Assembly (NCBI GenBank): GCA_934230115.1
Contig: CAKQEI010000026.1
Coordinates: 1 to 32,738 of the forward strand
Origin: an uncultured Prevotella sp.
GTDB lineage: Bacteria > Bacteroidota > Bacteroidia > Bacteroidales > Bacteroidaceae
Length of the DNA: 32,738 nt
Direction of reading: 5' to 3'
A model generated the notes under the pieces. The model was given only the letters and a program-made list of their open reading frames with translations. It did not search any database and was not told the origin of the DNA. The position numbers and the translations under genes were made by a program. Below, in pieces: positions 25,575 through 32,738 of this stretch (position 1 is its first letter; every line of letters starts with the position of its first letter).

Positions 25575-26864
25575 ATGAAGCGGAAAGCAATAGAAGAATT
25601 ATATAAATGGAAAGACAATGCCAATCGTAAGCCCCTTATAGTGCAAGGAGCACGTCAGGTGGGCAAGACTTGGCTCATGAAAGAATTTGCCAAAGAAGCA
25701 TACAAGAAGTGTGCTTACATCAACTTTGAGGACAACGACATGTTGCGACATTTGTTTGAGCATGACTTCGATATACAACGAATAATAAGCAGTATACAAT
25801 GGACAACAGGAGTGACGATTGATACTGACACGCTTATTATTCTTGATGAGATACAAGAAGCGCCACGCGGCATAACGGCATTGAAATACTTTCAAGAGAA
25901 AGCTCCAGAGATGAATGTCATAGCTGCTGGTTCTCTATTAGGTATAGCCATGCACCAAAATGATTCGTTTCCTGTAGGCAAAGTAGACTTCATGTATCTA
26001 TACCCTCTCTCATTCTTTGAATTTCTTGAAGCTGTTGGCGAACAAAGAATGGTAGACTTGCTGATATCCAAAAATTGGCAGATGATAACTATGTTTCGTG
26101 CCAAATTTGAGGAGCGTCTGCGTCAATACTATTTTGTAGGAGGAATGCCTGCTGTAGTTTCGGCATTTGCTACAGATGGCAATATAGAAAGAGTGCGCAC
26201 TCTACAAAATGGGATATTAGAGTCGTATGAGCGTGATTTCTCAAAACATGCTCCTGCTATAGAAGTGCCACGAATACGTATGGTATGGCAGTCGATACCC
26301 GCACAACTATCTAAGGAAAACCGCAAATTCATATATGGTGTAGTAAAGGAGGGCACACGAGCCAAAGATTTTGAGCTTGCCATTGAATGGCTGAAGGATG
26401 CTGGACTTATATACAAAGTAAACAGAAGCAAGAAGGGACAACTACCATTGGCCGCATACGAAGATTTTTCTGCCTTCAAGATTTTCATGTCCGACATTGG
26501 ACTAATGGGAGCAATGAGCAAGTTGCCAGCACAGAGTCTAATGGCAGGCAATTCCCTTTTCTCTGATTTCAAGGGTGCTCTGACAGAACAGTATGTTATG
26601 CAACAGTTGAAAACAAACAAGCAACTGTCCATATACTATTGGTCGGCAGACTCATCACGTGGTGAGATAGATTTTCTCTTACAACGGGATTGCGATATTA
26701 TTCCAGTAGAAGTTAAAGCAGAAGAAAACCTACAAGCCAAGAGTTTACGTTCGTTCATTGATAAAAACCCAGGACTTCATGGAGTCCGTCTGTCAATGTC
26801 GCCATACCGTGAGCAAGAGTGGATGACAAATTATCCTCTATATTCGGTATTAGCGATAATGTAA
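25575..26864 (+). CDS. AAA ATPase with DUF4143 domain (nuclease-like C-terminus)
   Basis: 429 aa cytosolic protein. The N-terminal AAA_14 domain has Walker A GARQVGKT (Lys31) and Walker B LIILDEIQ (Asp91, Glu92). The middle DUF4143 region includes YFVGGMPAVV and EAVGEQ. The C-terminus has GEIDFLLQRDCDIIPVEVKAEE, with the Asp...Glu-x-Lys spacing of PD-(D/E)xK nuclease folds. The family is abundant and mobile in Bacteroidota and its job is unknown; defence or DNA-handling roles are only suggested by the domains. Codon use and base composition look more AT-rich than the neighbouring fumarase and NhaC genes, consistent with acquisition. The 32-bp repeats at its promoter may be its own regulatory site. 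Confidence 0.9.
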   Translation: MKRKAIEELYKWKDNANRKPLIVQGARQVGKTWLMKEFAKEAYKKCAYINFEDNDMLRHLFEHDFDIQRIISSIQWTTGVTIDTDTLIILDEIQEAPRGITALKYFQEKAPEMNVIAAGSLLGIAMHQNDSFPVGKVDFMYLYPLSFFEFLEAVGEQRMVDLLISKNWQMITMFRAKFEERLRQYYFVGGMPAVVSAFATDGNIERVRTLQNGILESYERDFSKHAPAIEVPRIRMVWQSIPAQLSKENRKFIYGVVKEGTRAKDFELAIEWLKDAGLIYKVNRSKKGQLPLAAYEDFSAFKIFMSDIGLMGAMSKLPAQSLMAGNSLFSDFKGALTEQYVMQQLKTNKQLSIYYWSADSSRGEIDFLLQRDCDIIPVEVKAEENLQAKSLRSFIDKNPGLHGVRLSMSPYREQEWMTNYPLYSVLAIM

Positions 26865-26891
26865 TTATTTGTAAATATATTTTAAAACAAC

Positions 26892-28526
26892 ATGGATTTC
26901 AATTTCATCGGGACCATTTGGTCTCTGTTGCCTCCTGTCGTAGCCATTGCATTGGCACTCAAGACCAAGGAGGTATACTCTTCGCTGTTCATCGGCATCG
27001 TGTTAGGAGCCATACTGTTCTGTCTGTCGATGGGTACTGGCTTTGATGGCTTTCTGTCGCATCTGCTCAACGACACGGTTGGTGAGGGCGACGACGCAAA
27101 GTCTTACGGACTAATACATTGTTTGTCTGACCCTTGGAACGTGGGCATACTTGTATTCCTCGTAGTTCTTGGTTCTATTGTGTCGCTCATGAACAAGGCA
27201 GGCGGTTCGGCTGCATTCGGACGTTGGGCGGCAAAGCATATAAAGTCGAAGATTGGGGCACAGGTGGCAACCATTATCCTTGGTATACTCATCTTTATCG
27301 ACGACTATTTCAACTGCCTTACAGTAGGTTCGGTGATGCGACCAATAACCGTGCGTTATGGCGTGACAAAAGAAAAGCTCGCCTATCTCATCGACTCCAC
27401 AGCCGCACCAGTGTGTATCATTTCCCCCATTTCGAGTTGGGCGGCAGCAGTATCAGGCTTCGTGTCAGGAGGAGAGAACGGACTCGCACTCTTCTGCCAG
27501 GCCATACCATTCAACTTCTACGCCTTCTTCACCATCATCTTCCTGCTGATGATTGTGGTGACGGGGTTCGACTTTAAGGCTATGAGCAAATACGACGAAC
27601 GACTGAAGGAATGGTACGAACGCAACGGATGGCAACTTGACGAGGTGAGCGACACCAAACTGCAAATCGTGGAGCATGGCGTTGGAGCAAAAGCAGACAG
27701 CAAGAAACAGAAAGAGACGAAAGGAGCTGTGGCAGACCTCGTTGTACCTATAATTATGCTTATTGTGTTCTGCATGACAGGTATGGTGTACTCGGGCGGA
27801 TATTTCGATGCTACAAGTGCCAACTATCACGATTTCGTAGATTCGTTTGCCGCAAGCAACGCTTCTGTTGGACTGGTGATAGGTTCGCTCACAGCCTTGA
27901 TTCTTACGATAATGATGTTTGTGGTGAAAAAGACGCTTAAGTTCGACGATGCCATGAGCTGTCTGATCAAAGGTTTCGAGGCAATGGTTCCTGCTGTGCT
28001 TATCCTCACTCTCGCATGGACACTTAAGAGCATGACCGACTCGCTTGGCGCAGCCGAATATGTATCAGGAGTAGTTGCAAGCAGCGCGGCAGGACTACAA
28101 ATGCTCCTGCCTGCCATTGTGTTCATCGTGGCAGCCTGCTTGGCTTTTGCCACAGGCACATCCTGGGGAACATTCGGTATTTTGATACCTATCTGCATAG
28201 CTGTCTTCCCTGTTGCTGCTCCACTACGCATCATTTCCATCTCTGCTTGTATGGCAGGAGCGGTATGTGGCGACCACATATCCCCAATATCCGACACTAC
28301 AATCATGGCATCGGCAGGAGCAGAGTGCAAGCACGTTCATCATGTGTCATCACAGTTGCCATACGCCTTGACCGTGGCAGGAGTATCGTTCCTGACATTT
28401 GTGGTGGCAGGCCTTACACAGGGTATGGGACTGATGGCAAGTGCCGCAATTTCATGGATTAGCGGAATTATTCTGCTTATTGTGGCTCTAACTATTTTAA
28501 AGAGAATAAAATGCAAGAAGGAATAA
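26892..28526 (+). CDS. nhaC: NhaC family Na+/H+ antiporter
   Basis: 544 aa polytopic inner-membrane protein with about twelve hydrophobic segments. NhaC-type features include ILIFIDDYFNCLTVGSVMRP, DSTAAPVCIISPISSW in the middle, FATGTSWGTFGI, and the C-terminal GAVCGDHISPISDTTIMAS. A hydrophilic loop near 228-280 lies on the cytoplasmic side. It exchanges Na+ for H+ (some members exchange organic ions such as malate/lactate, so the substrate is not certain). It begins 27 bp after the DUF4143 gene and its last 16 bases overlap the start of gluQ, implying translational coupling to the latter. Confidence 0.92.
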   Translation: MDFNFIGTIWSLLPPVVAIALALKTKEVYSSLFIGIVLGAILFCLSMGTGFDGFLSHLLNDTVGEGDDAKSYGLIHCLSDPWNVGILVFLVVLGSIVSLMNKAGGSAAFGRWAAKHIKSKIGAQVATIILGILIFIDDYFNCLTVGSVMRPITVRYGVTKEKLAYLIDSTAAPVCIISPISSWAAAVSGFVSGGENGLALFCQAIPFNFYAFFTIIFLLMIVVTGFDFKAMSKYDERLKEWYERNGWQLDEVSDTKLQIVEHGVGAKADSKKQKETKGAVADLVVPIIMLIVFCMTGMVYSGGYFDATSANYHDFVDSFAASNASVGLVIGSLTALILTIMMFVVKKTLKFDDAMSCLIKGFEAMVPAVLILTLAWTLKSMTDSLGAAEYVSGVVASSAAGLQMLLPAIVFIVAACLAFATGTSWGTFGILIPICIAVFPVAAPLRIISISACMAGAVCGDHISPISDTTIMASAGAECKHVHHVSSQLPYALTVAGVSFLTFVVAGLTQGMGLMASAAISWISGIILLIVALTILKRIKCKKE

Positions 28527-29416
28527 TAAAGGGACGATTCGCCCCGTCGCCCACCGGACGCATGCACTTGGGCAATGTGTTCAGCGCATTGCTGTCGTGG
28601 CTTTCGGCAAAATCGCAAGGAGGCACATGGCTGCTGCGCATTGAAGACATCGACCCTCAAAGGTCAAGACAGGAATATGCCGAGCTTATTATGGACGACC
28701 TGCATTGGCTTGGACTCGATTGGGACGAAGGGCCTTACTACCAGAGCGAGCGTGGCGACATCTACGAGCATTATCTCAAACAGCTCACAGACAATGGATT
28801 GACATATCCGTGCTATTGCACACGCGCCGACATCCTTGCAACACAGGCTCCTCATGAGAGCGACGGCAGAGTGGTATACAAGGGCACTTGCCGCAATCTT
28901 GCACCAGGGGTAAAGACAGGTCCTGCGGCAATAAGAATGAAAGTGCCGTCAGAAGGAAAAGGCATATTATCATTCACCGACGGACATTACGGTATGCAGA
29001 CAATCGACCTGACCACACATTGCGGCGACTTTATTGTGCGTCGCAAAGATGGGGCTTGGGCTTATCAGCTTGCTGTAGTTGTGGACGACGCGCTTATGGG
29101 TATTAATGAAGTGGTGCGCGGATGCGACCTGCTCCTGTCATCACCACAACAGATATATCTCGCACAGCAATTGGGCTTTGCCCCACCCCACTTCACCCAT
29201 CTGCCTCTGTTGTGCAACAAACAAGGACAAAGACTGTCGAAACGCGACCAAAGTCTCGACATGGCAGCGCTGCGCACAAGCAATACGCCAGAAGAAATCA
29301 TTGGCATGTTGGCTCATGCAGCAGGCCTGCAACAGTCGAATGAGCCTATAACTGCACAAGAACTCATCGGAGAATTCTCATGGGACAAGATTCCTACTAA
29401 TAATATAATAATGTAG
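28511..29416 (+). CDS. gluQ: Glutamyl-Q tRNA(Asp) synthetase (GluQRS/YadB)
   Basis: 301 aa, the size of GluQRS and much shorter than a true glutamyl-tRNA synthetase (about 470-500 aa), because the anticodon-binding domain is absent. It activates glutamate and attaches it to queuosine in the anticodon of tRNA(Asp). The HIGH-like motif is in APSPTGRMHLGN and the KMSKS-like motif is QRLSKRDQS. A CYC pair with the later YKGTC resembles the zinc-binding site of the family. The ATG overlaps the 3' end of nhaC by 16 bp. No terminator was found after it. Confidence 0.93.
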   Translation: MQEGIIKGRFAPSPTGRMHLGNVFSALLSWLSAKSQGGTWLLRIEDIDPQRSRQEYAELIMDDLHWLGLDWDEGPYYQSERGDIYEHYLKQLTDNGLTYPCYCTRADILATQAPHESDGRVVYKGTCRNLAPGVKTGPAAIRMKVPSEGKGILSFTDGHYGMQTIDLTTHCGDFIVRRKDGAWAYQLAVVVDDALMGINEVVRGCDLLLSSPQQIYLAQQLGFAPPHFTHLPLLCNKQGQRLSKRDQSLDMAALRTSNTPEEIIGMLAHAAGLQQSNEPITAQELIGEFSWDKIPTNNIIM

Positions 29417-29520
29417 GGAGAAACAGCAAGCCATTGATGAAAATAGAAGAAAGACGTAACCAGAATGTTGTGTTTTATGACATTTAGATGTAATTAATCA
29501 GTAAAAAAAGTGTCTATCAT

Positions 29521-29551
29521 TTTACAGTCTTCTTTTTTTTCTCTAAATTTG
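29521..29551 (+). promoter_or_regulatory. Promoter of nadB
   Basis: TAAATTTG at 29544-29551 matches TAnnTTTG 28 bp before the ATG. TTTA at 29521-29524 is a weak -33 match 19 bp upstream. The gap from 29417 is otherwise featureless. Confidence 0.6.
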
Positions 29552-29579
29552 CAGCGTCTAAGAAATAAAAACAGAAAAG

Positions 29580-31169
29580 ATGGTTTTCAAATACGACTTT
29601 CTGATTATCGGCGCCGGTGTTGCCGGCATGAGCTACGCATTGAAGGTAGCCCGCGCACACAAAGGTAAGGTGTGCATTATTTGCAAGACTTCGCTCGACG
29701 AGGCAAACACATCGTTTGCCCAGGGTGGCGTGGCCTCAGTGACTAATCTCGCAGTTGACAATTTCGACAAGCACATAGAGGACACTATGATTGCGGGCGA
29801 CTATATCAGCGACCGTCGTGCCGTTGAGCAGGTTGTACGCAATGCTCCCGAACAGATTAAGGAGCTTGTGAACTGGGGTGTCAATTTCGACCGCAAGGAA
29901 GATGGTGAATTTGACCTTCACCGTGAGGGCGGACACTCTGAGTTCCGCATCCTGCACCATGCAGACGACACGGGTGCTGAGATTCAGCGTGGACTCATGG
30001 AGGCTGTGCGCAACTGTCCTGACATAGAAATTAAGGAAAACCATTTCGCAGTGGAGATTATCACACAGCACCACCTTGGAGCACGTGTGACACGCCGCAC
30101 TCCTTACATCAATTGCTATGGCGCATACGTGCTGAACCCTGAAACCGAGAAGGTGGACACATATCTTAGCAAGGTAACGCTGATGTGTACAGGTGGTTGT
30201 GGCGCTGTATACCAGACAACAACCAACCCTGTCATCGCTACTGGCGACGGCGAGGCTATGGTTTATCGTGCCAAGGGTACAGTAAAGGACATGGAGTTTG
30301 TACAGTTCCATCCTACAGCCCTCTATCATCCGGGCGAGACTCATCCTGCATTCCTCATCACTGAGGCTATGCGTGGCTACGGTGGCATTCTGCGTTTGCC
30401 TAACGGTGAGTCGTTTATGGAGAAATATGACAAGCGTCTGTCACTTGCTCCACGCGACATCGTGGCACGTGCCATCGACAAGGAGATGAAGATTCATGGC
30501 ATCGACCATGTATGTCTCGACGTGACACATAAAGACCCAGAGCAGACAAAGAAGCATTTCCCGAATATCTACCTCAAGTGCAAGTCTATTGGTATTGATA
30601 TCACTACCGATTATATCCCTGTTCGCCCTGCTGCCCACTATATGTGTGGAGGCATAAAGGTAGACCTCAACGGACAGTCGTCTATCGAGCGTCTTTATGC
30701 TATCGGCGAATGCTCTTGCACTGGTCTTCACGGTGGCAACCGCTTGGCAAGCAACTCTCTTATCGAGGCTGTAGTATATGCAGATGCCGCTGCAAAGCAT
30801 TCTTTGGAGCATGTAGATGAGTACGACTTCAATGAGCAGGTGCCTGAATGGAACGACGAGGGCACTATGACCAATGAGGAGAAGGTGCTTATCACCCAGA
30901 GCGTGAAGGAGGTTGGCGAGATAATGTCCAACTATGTAGGCATCGTGCGAAGCGACCTTCGACTGAAACGAGCATGGGACCGTCTTGACTTGCTTTACGA
31001 AGAGACCGAAGCCCTGTTTAAGCGTGTTAAGGCAAGCCGCGACATCTGCGAGCTGCGCAACATGATTAATGTGGGTTATCTCATTACACGTCAGGCAATA
31101 GAACGTAAGGAGTGCCGTGGTCTGCACTACACAACAGACTATCCGTTGCACGCTTACGACAAGAAATAA
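29580..31169 (+). CDS. nadB: L-aspartate oxidase NadB
   Basis: 529 aa FAD flavoenzyme of the succinate dehydrogenase/fumarate reductase flavoprotein family. It oxidises L-aspartate to iminoaspartate, the first step of de novo NAD synthesis, and in anaerobes can use fumarate as acceptor. The FAD-binding IIGAGVAGMSYA is at the N-terminus, followed by TSFAQGGVAS, HREGGHSEFRILHHADDTG, FVQFHPTALYHP, EAMRGYGG and the C-terminal FAD segment AIGECSCTGLHGGNRLASNS. The EGGHS and HADDTG motifs support NadB over the dehydrogenase paralogues. The partners nadA and nadC are not in this window. A terminator follows at 31215. Confidence 0.95.
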   Translation: MVFKYDFLIIGAGVAGMSYALKVARAHKGKVCIICKTSLDEANTSFAQGGVASVTNLAVDNFDKHIEDTMIAGDYISDRRAVEQVVRNAPEQIKELVNWGVNFDRKEDGEFDLHREGGHSEFRILHHADDTGAEIQRGLMEAVRNCPDIEIKENHFAVEIITQHHLGARVTRRTPYINCYGAYVLNPETEKVDTYLSKVTLMCTGGCGAVYQTTTNPVIATGDGEAMVYRAKGTVKDMEFVQFHPTALYHPGETHPAFLITEAMRGYGGILRLPNGESFMEKYDKRLSLAPRDIVARAIDKEMKIHGIDHVCLDVTHKDPEQTKKHFPNIYLKCKSIGIDITTDYIPVRPAAHYMCGGIKVDLNGQSSIERLYAIGECSCTGLHGGNRLASNSLIEAVVYADAAAKHSLEHVDEYDFNEQVPEWNDEGTMTNEEKVLITQSVKEVGEIMSNYVGIVRSDLRLKRAWDRLDLLYEETEALFKRVKASRDICELRNMINVGYLITRQAIERKECRGLHYTTDYPLHAYDKK

Positions 31170-31214
31170 AAATACACATGTCCGGATGCAAACAATAGTT
31201 TGACGGACTAATAG

Positions 31215-31256
31215 TAGGAGGCTACGGGAAAAATACTGTAGTCTCCTATATTTTTA
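31215..31256 (+). terminator. Rho-independent terminator after nadB
   Basis: TAGGAGGCTAC (31215-31225) pairs with GTAGTCTCCTA (31238-31248) with one G-U pair and a 12-nt loop, followed by TATTTTTAT. The stem word is shared with the terminators at 3890 and 15776. Confidence 0.9.
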
Positions 31257-31279
31257 TCAACCAATATATATATAAAGTT

Positions 31280-31669
31280 ATGAAGAAAAACTTAATGTCA
31301 GTTGCTATCGCTACTTTTGCTTTCATCCTCATGGGAGCTGGCGTAAGCAAAAACGCTATAAAATACAAGAATGGCATAGCTATTGTCAACACATCGTCAA
31401 TAGTGAAGGCCCGTGGCTTAAACAGTAAAACTCCAATAAAGATTTATATCAAGGGAAATAAAATCACAAAAATCGAGTCATTACCCAATCAAGAGACTCC
31501 TGCTGTGTTTGCAAGTGCCGAGAGACTGCTCAAGAAATTCATTGGCAAATCAGTAGACGAAGCCTCAACAATGAAGGTTGACGGTGTGAGCGGTGCCACA
31601 TACTCATCCAAAGCTCTCATACAAAACGTCAAGGGGGGACTGAAATATTATAAGGAAAATAAGAAATAA
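31280..31669 (+). CDS. Small exported FMN-binding domain protein
   Basis: 129 aa. The N-terminus (KKNLMSVAIATFAFILMGAG) is a signal peptide or membrane anchor. The rest is a single FMN_bind domain of the NqrC/RnfG type. DGVSGATYSSKAL contains the D-x-x-SGAT flavinylation motif, in which Thr107 would carry covalent FMN added by ApbE. Such small domains act as electron carriers on the outside of the inner membrane. No ApbE or partner oxidoreductase is in this window. The electron partner is therefore unknown. It lies 110 bp after nadB, beyond a terminator. Confidence 0.82.
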   Translation: MKKNLMSVAIATFAFILMGAGVSKNAIKYKNGIAIVNTSSIVKARGLNSKTPIKIYIKGNKITKIESLPNQETPAVFASAERLLKKFIGKSVDEASTMKVDGVSGATYSSKALIQNVKGGLKYYKENKK

Positions 31670-31725
31670 ACAATAGCCTACCAGCATATTTATGCAAGCA
31701 CAATAAACTCTAACTCTATCATACT

Positions 31726-32490
31726 ATGGATGATGCCGCAAACAACAAGCCAACCGTTTTTGGTAAACAATACAATTGGGAGGAGCTGTACTTTTATCAG
31801 AAATCTGATGTTATTTATCAGCTCGCTTTCACTTTTTGCAACCGTTACATACATCTATATAAAGACAGGACACGCGACCAAATAATTCAGGCAGCACGCT
31901 CATGCAAACAGAATATTGTAGAAGGACTTGCCGACGGTGTCACTTCATCAGAAATGCAATTAAAACTACTCAATGTGGCACGTGCCTCTTTGAAGGAGCT
32001 TCGTGAAGACTTTGAAGACTACTTGAAATCGCGTCATTTGAAATTCTATACAGCAGGTGATGAAAGATACACCTCAATGGTGGATTATTGCCGCATCCAT
32101 AATAAGCTTAAGGATTATGAGCCTTACTTCCAAATATGGGACGATGAGCAAATGTGCAACTATGCTCTCACACTTTGCCACATGATTGACAAAATGATGA
32201 TGACTTTCTTAAAAAACTTAGAACAAGAGTTTATAACAGAAGGCGGTATAAAAGAGCGCATGCACAAAGCACGAACAGGCTATCGCCAGCAACAAGACGC
32301 ACGGCTGAAACAGCTTGAAACTGATTTTCCAAAGCTTGAAAAAGCTCTTGCAGAAGCTCAAGCAGAGGCCAAGAAATGGAAGGCTGCCTATGAAGACCTG
32401 AAACAACGTGCTTTGAGAGCCTATTACTCACAACAGGAAGAGATAAAAAGGCTAAAAGAAAGGATAGAAAAAGAAGAAGAGCAGAAATAA
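31726..32490 (+). CDS. Four-helix-bundle suffix domain protein with coiled-coil C-terminus
   Basis: 254 aa. Residues of about 15-115 contain the four-helix-bundle fold of 23S rRNA intervening-sequence proteins and of the Avd accessory protein of diversity-generating retroelements (ARSCKQNIVEGLADG, LNVARASLKELREDFEDYL). The following segment (YFQIWDDEQMCNYALTLCHMIDKMM) fits the Bacteroidota 'suffix' extension. The last 80 residues are a charged coiled coil. No reverse transcriptase, template repeat or rRNA gene is near, so a DGR role is not supported. Family function is unknown; the fold often binds nucleic acid. A 9-bp repeat array starts 47 bp after its stop. The base composition is AT-rich compared with neighbours. 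Confidence 0.85.
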   Translation: MDDAANNKPTVFGKQYNWEELYFYQKSDVIYQLAFTFCNRYIHLYKDRTRDQIIQAARSCKQNIVEGLADGVTSSEMQLKLLNVARASLKELREDFEDYLKSRHLKFYTAGDERYTSMVDYCRIHNKLKDYEPYFQIWDDEQMCNYALTLCHMIDKMMMTFLKNLEQEFITEGGIKERMHKARTGYRQQQDARLKQLETDFPKLEKALAEAQAEAKKWKAAYEDLKQRALRAYYSQQEEIKRLKERIEKEEEQK

Positions 32491-32536
32491 ACGAAAGCTG
32501 TAATATAAGAATTTGGTTTAGGGGAATCTATAATAG

Positions 32537-32660
32537 ACTAGTTTTACTAGAAGTACTAGAAGTACTAGAATTGCTAAAAGTGATAAAAGTGATAGAAGTA
32601 CTAAAAATGCCCCAAAAGCTATAAATAACAGAAGAAACCAATACTTCTAGTAATACTAGG
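32537..32660. repeat. 9-bp repeat array with inverted copies after the four-helix-bundle gene
   Basis: Eight contiguous 9-bp units run from 32537 to 32608 (ACTAGTTTT, ACTAGAAGT twice, ACTAGAATT, then degenerate GCTAAAAGT, GATAAAAGT, GATAGAAGT, ACTAAAAAT). Two units in reverse orientation (ACTTCTAGT, AATACTAGG) lie at 32643-32660. The outer segments 32538-32557 and 32640-32659 are complementary at 18 of 20 positions and would enclose a loop of about 80 nt. The remaining sequence to 32738 is AT-rich with no gene. Confidence 0.88.
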
Positions 32661-32738
32661 ATATTATAAAATTGATATTATTATCAATATTACAACAAAC
32701 CACATTTTCCTCTATAAAAAATTGTTATTCAAGTTTAT

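Noticed and set aside
30441..31151. 236-codon open frame antisense to nadB
   Set aside because: It is a shadow of a strongly conserved gene, with no own promoter or domain.
31726..32738. Diversity-generating retroelement suggested by the Avd-like fold
   Set aside because: No reverse transcriptase, variable-region gene or template repeat is found in the window; the fold alone is shared by other families.

Overview
The window is a stretch of Bacteroidales chromosome, most probably Prevotella or a close relative. The evidence is a SusC/SusD pair, Bacteroidota-specific families (DUF4954, DUF6377, four-helix-bundle suffix protein), several promoters of the Bacteroidota TAnnTTTG type with a TTTG/TTG element about 19-20 bp upstream, and no consistent Shine-Dalgarno sequences. 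No rRNA, tRNA, insertion sequence, phage gene or CRISPR array was seen.

Layout. 1-1858 (minus): secreted GH3 glycosidase cut by the window edge. 2183-3945: promoter, a structured leader with a threonine-rich leader peptide and attenuator-like hairpin, then nagB and a CBM9-like protein, ending in a bidirectional terminator shared with a convergent CDF metal exporter (3944-4876). 5031-7829: UvrD-type helicase with a DnaQ-like exonuclease inserted. 7916-9631: DUF6377 TPR/membrane regulator. 9719-15761: hflX, DUF4954 protein and a secreted M16 peptidase, probably one operon. 15762-16628: an intergenic region with two unrelated short-unit repeat arrays that both switch orientation, then palindromic candidate operators and the susC promoter. 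16629-23446: small polysaccharide utilization locus (SusC, SusD, GH110 alpha-1,3-galactosidase). 23677-25326: class I fumarase. 25428-26864: three 32-bp repeats overlapping the promoter of a DUF4143 AAA ATPase. 26892-29416: NhaC antiporter overlapping GluQ. 29580-31169: nadB. 31280-31669: FMN-binding protein with a flavinylation motif. 31726-32490: four-helix-bundle suffix protein followed by a third short-unit repeat array.

How it fits together. The carbohydrate theme (GH3, NagB, CBM9-like, SusCD, GH110) suits a gut or oral commensal using host glycans such as alpha-galactosylated or blood-group-B glycans plus amino sugars; the specific glycan is inference. The remainder is housekeeping: ribosome rescue (HflX), tRNA modification (GluQ), NAD synthesis (NadB), anaerobic C4 metabolism (fumarase) and ion homeostasis (CDF, NhaC).

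The most unusual signals are non-coding: (i) arrays with 9- or 11-bp units that reverse orientation, one keeping a CG step in register for 21 units across the inversion; (ii) three terminators sharing nearly the same 11-bp stem word and a 12-nt loop; (iii) a Thr-codon attenuator-like leader in front of nagB, where it would not be expected; (iv) a 32-bp triple repeat that contributes the -33 box of a DUF4143 ATPase promoter. These were read by eye; no database search or folding was run.
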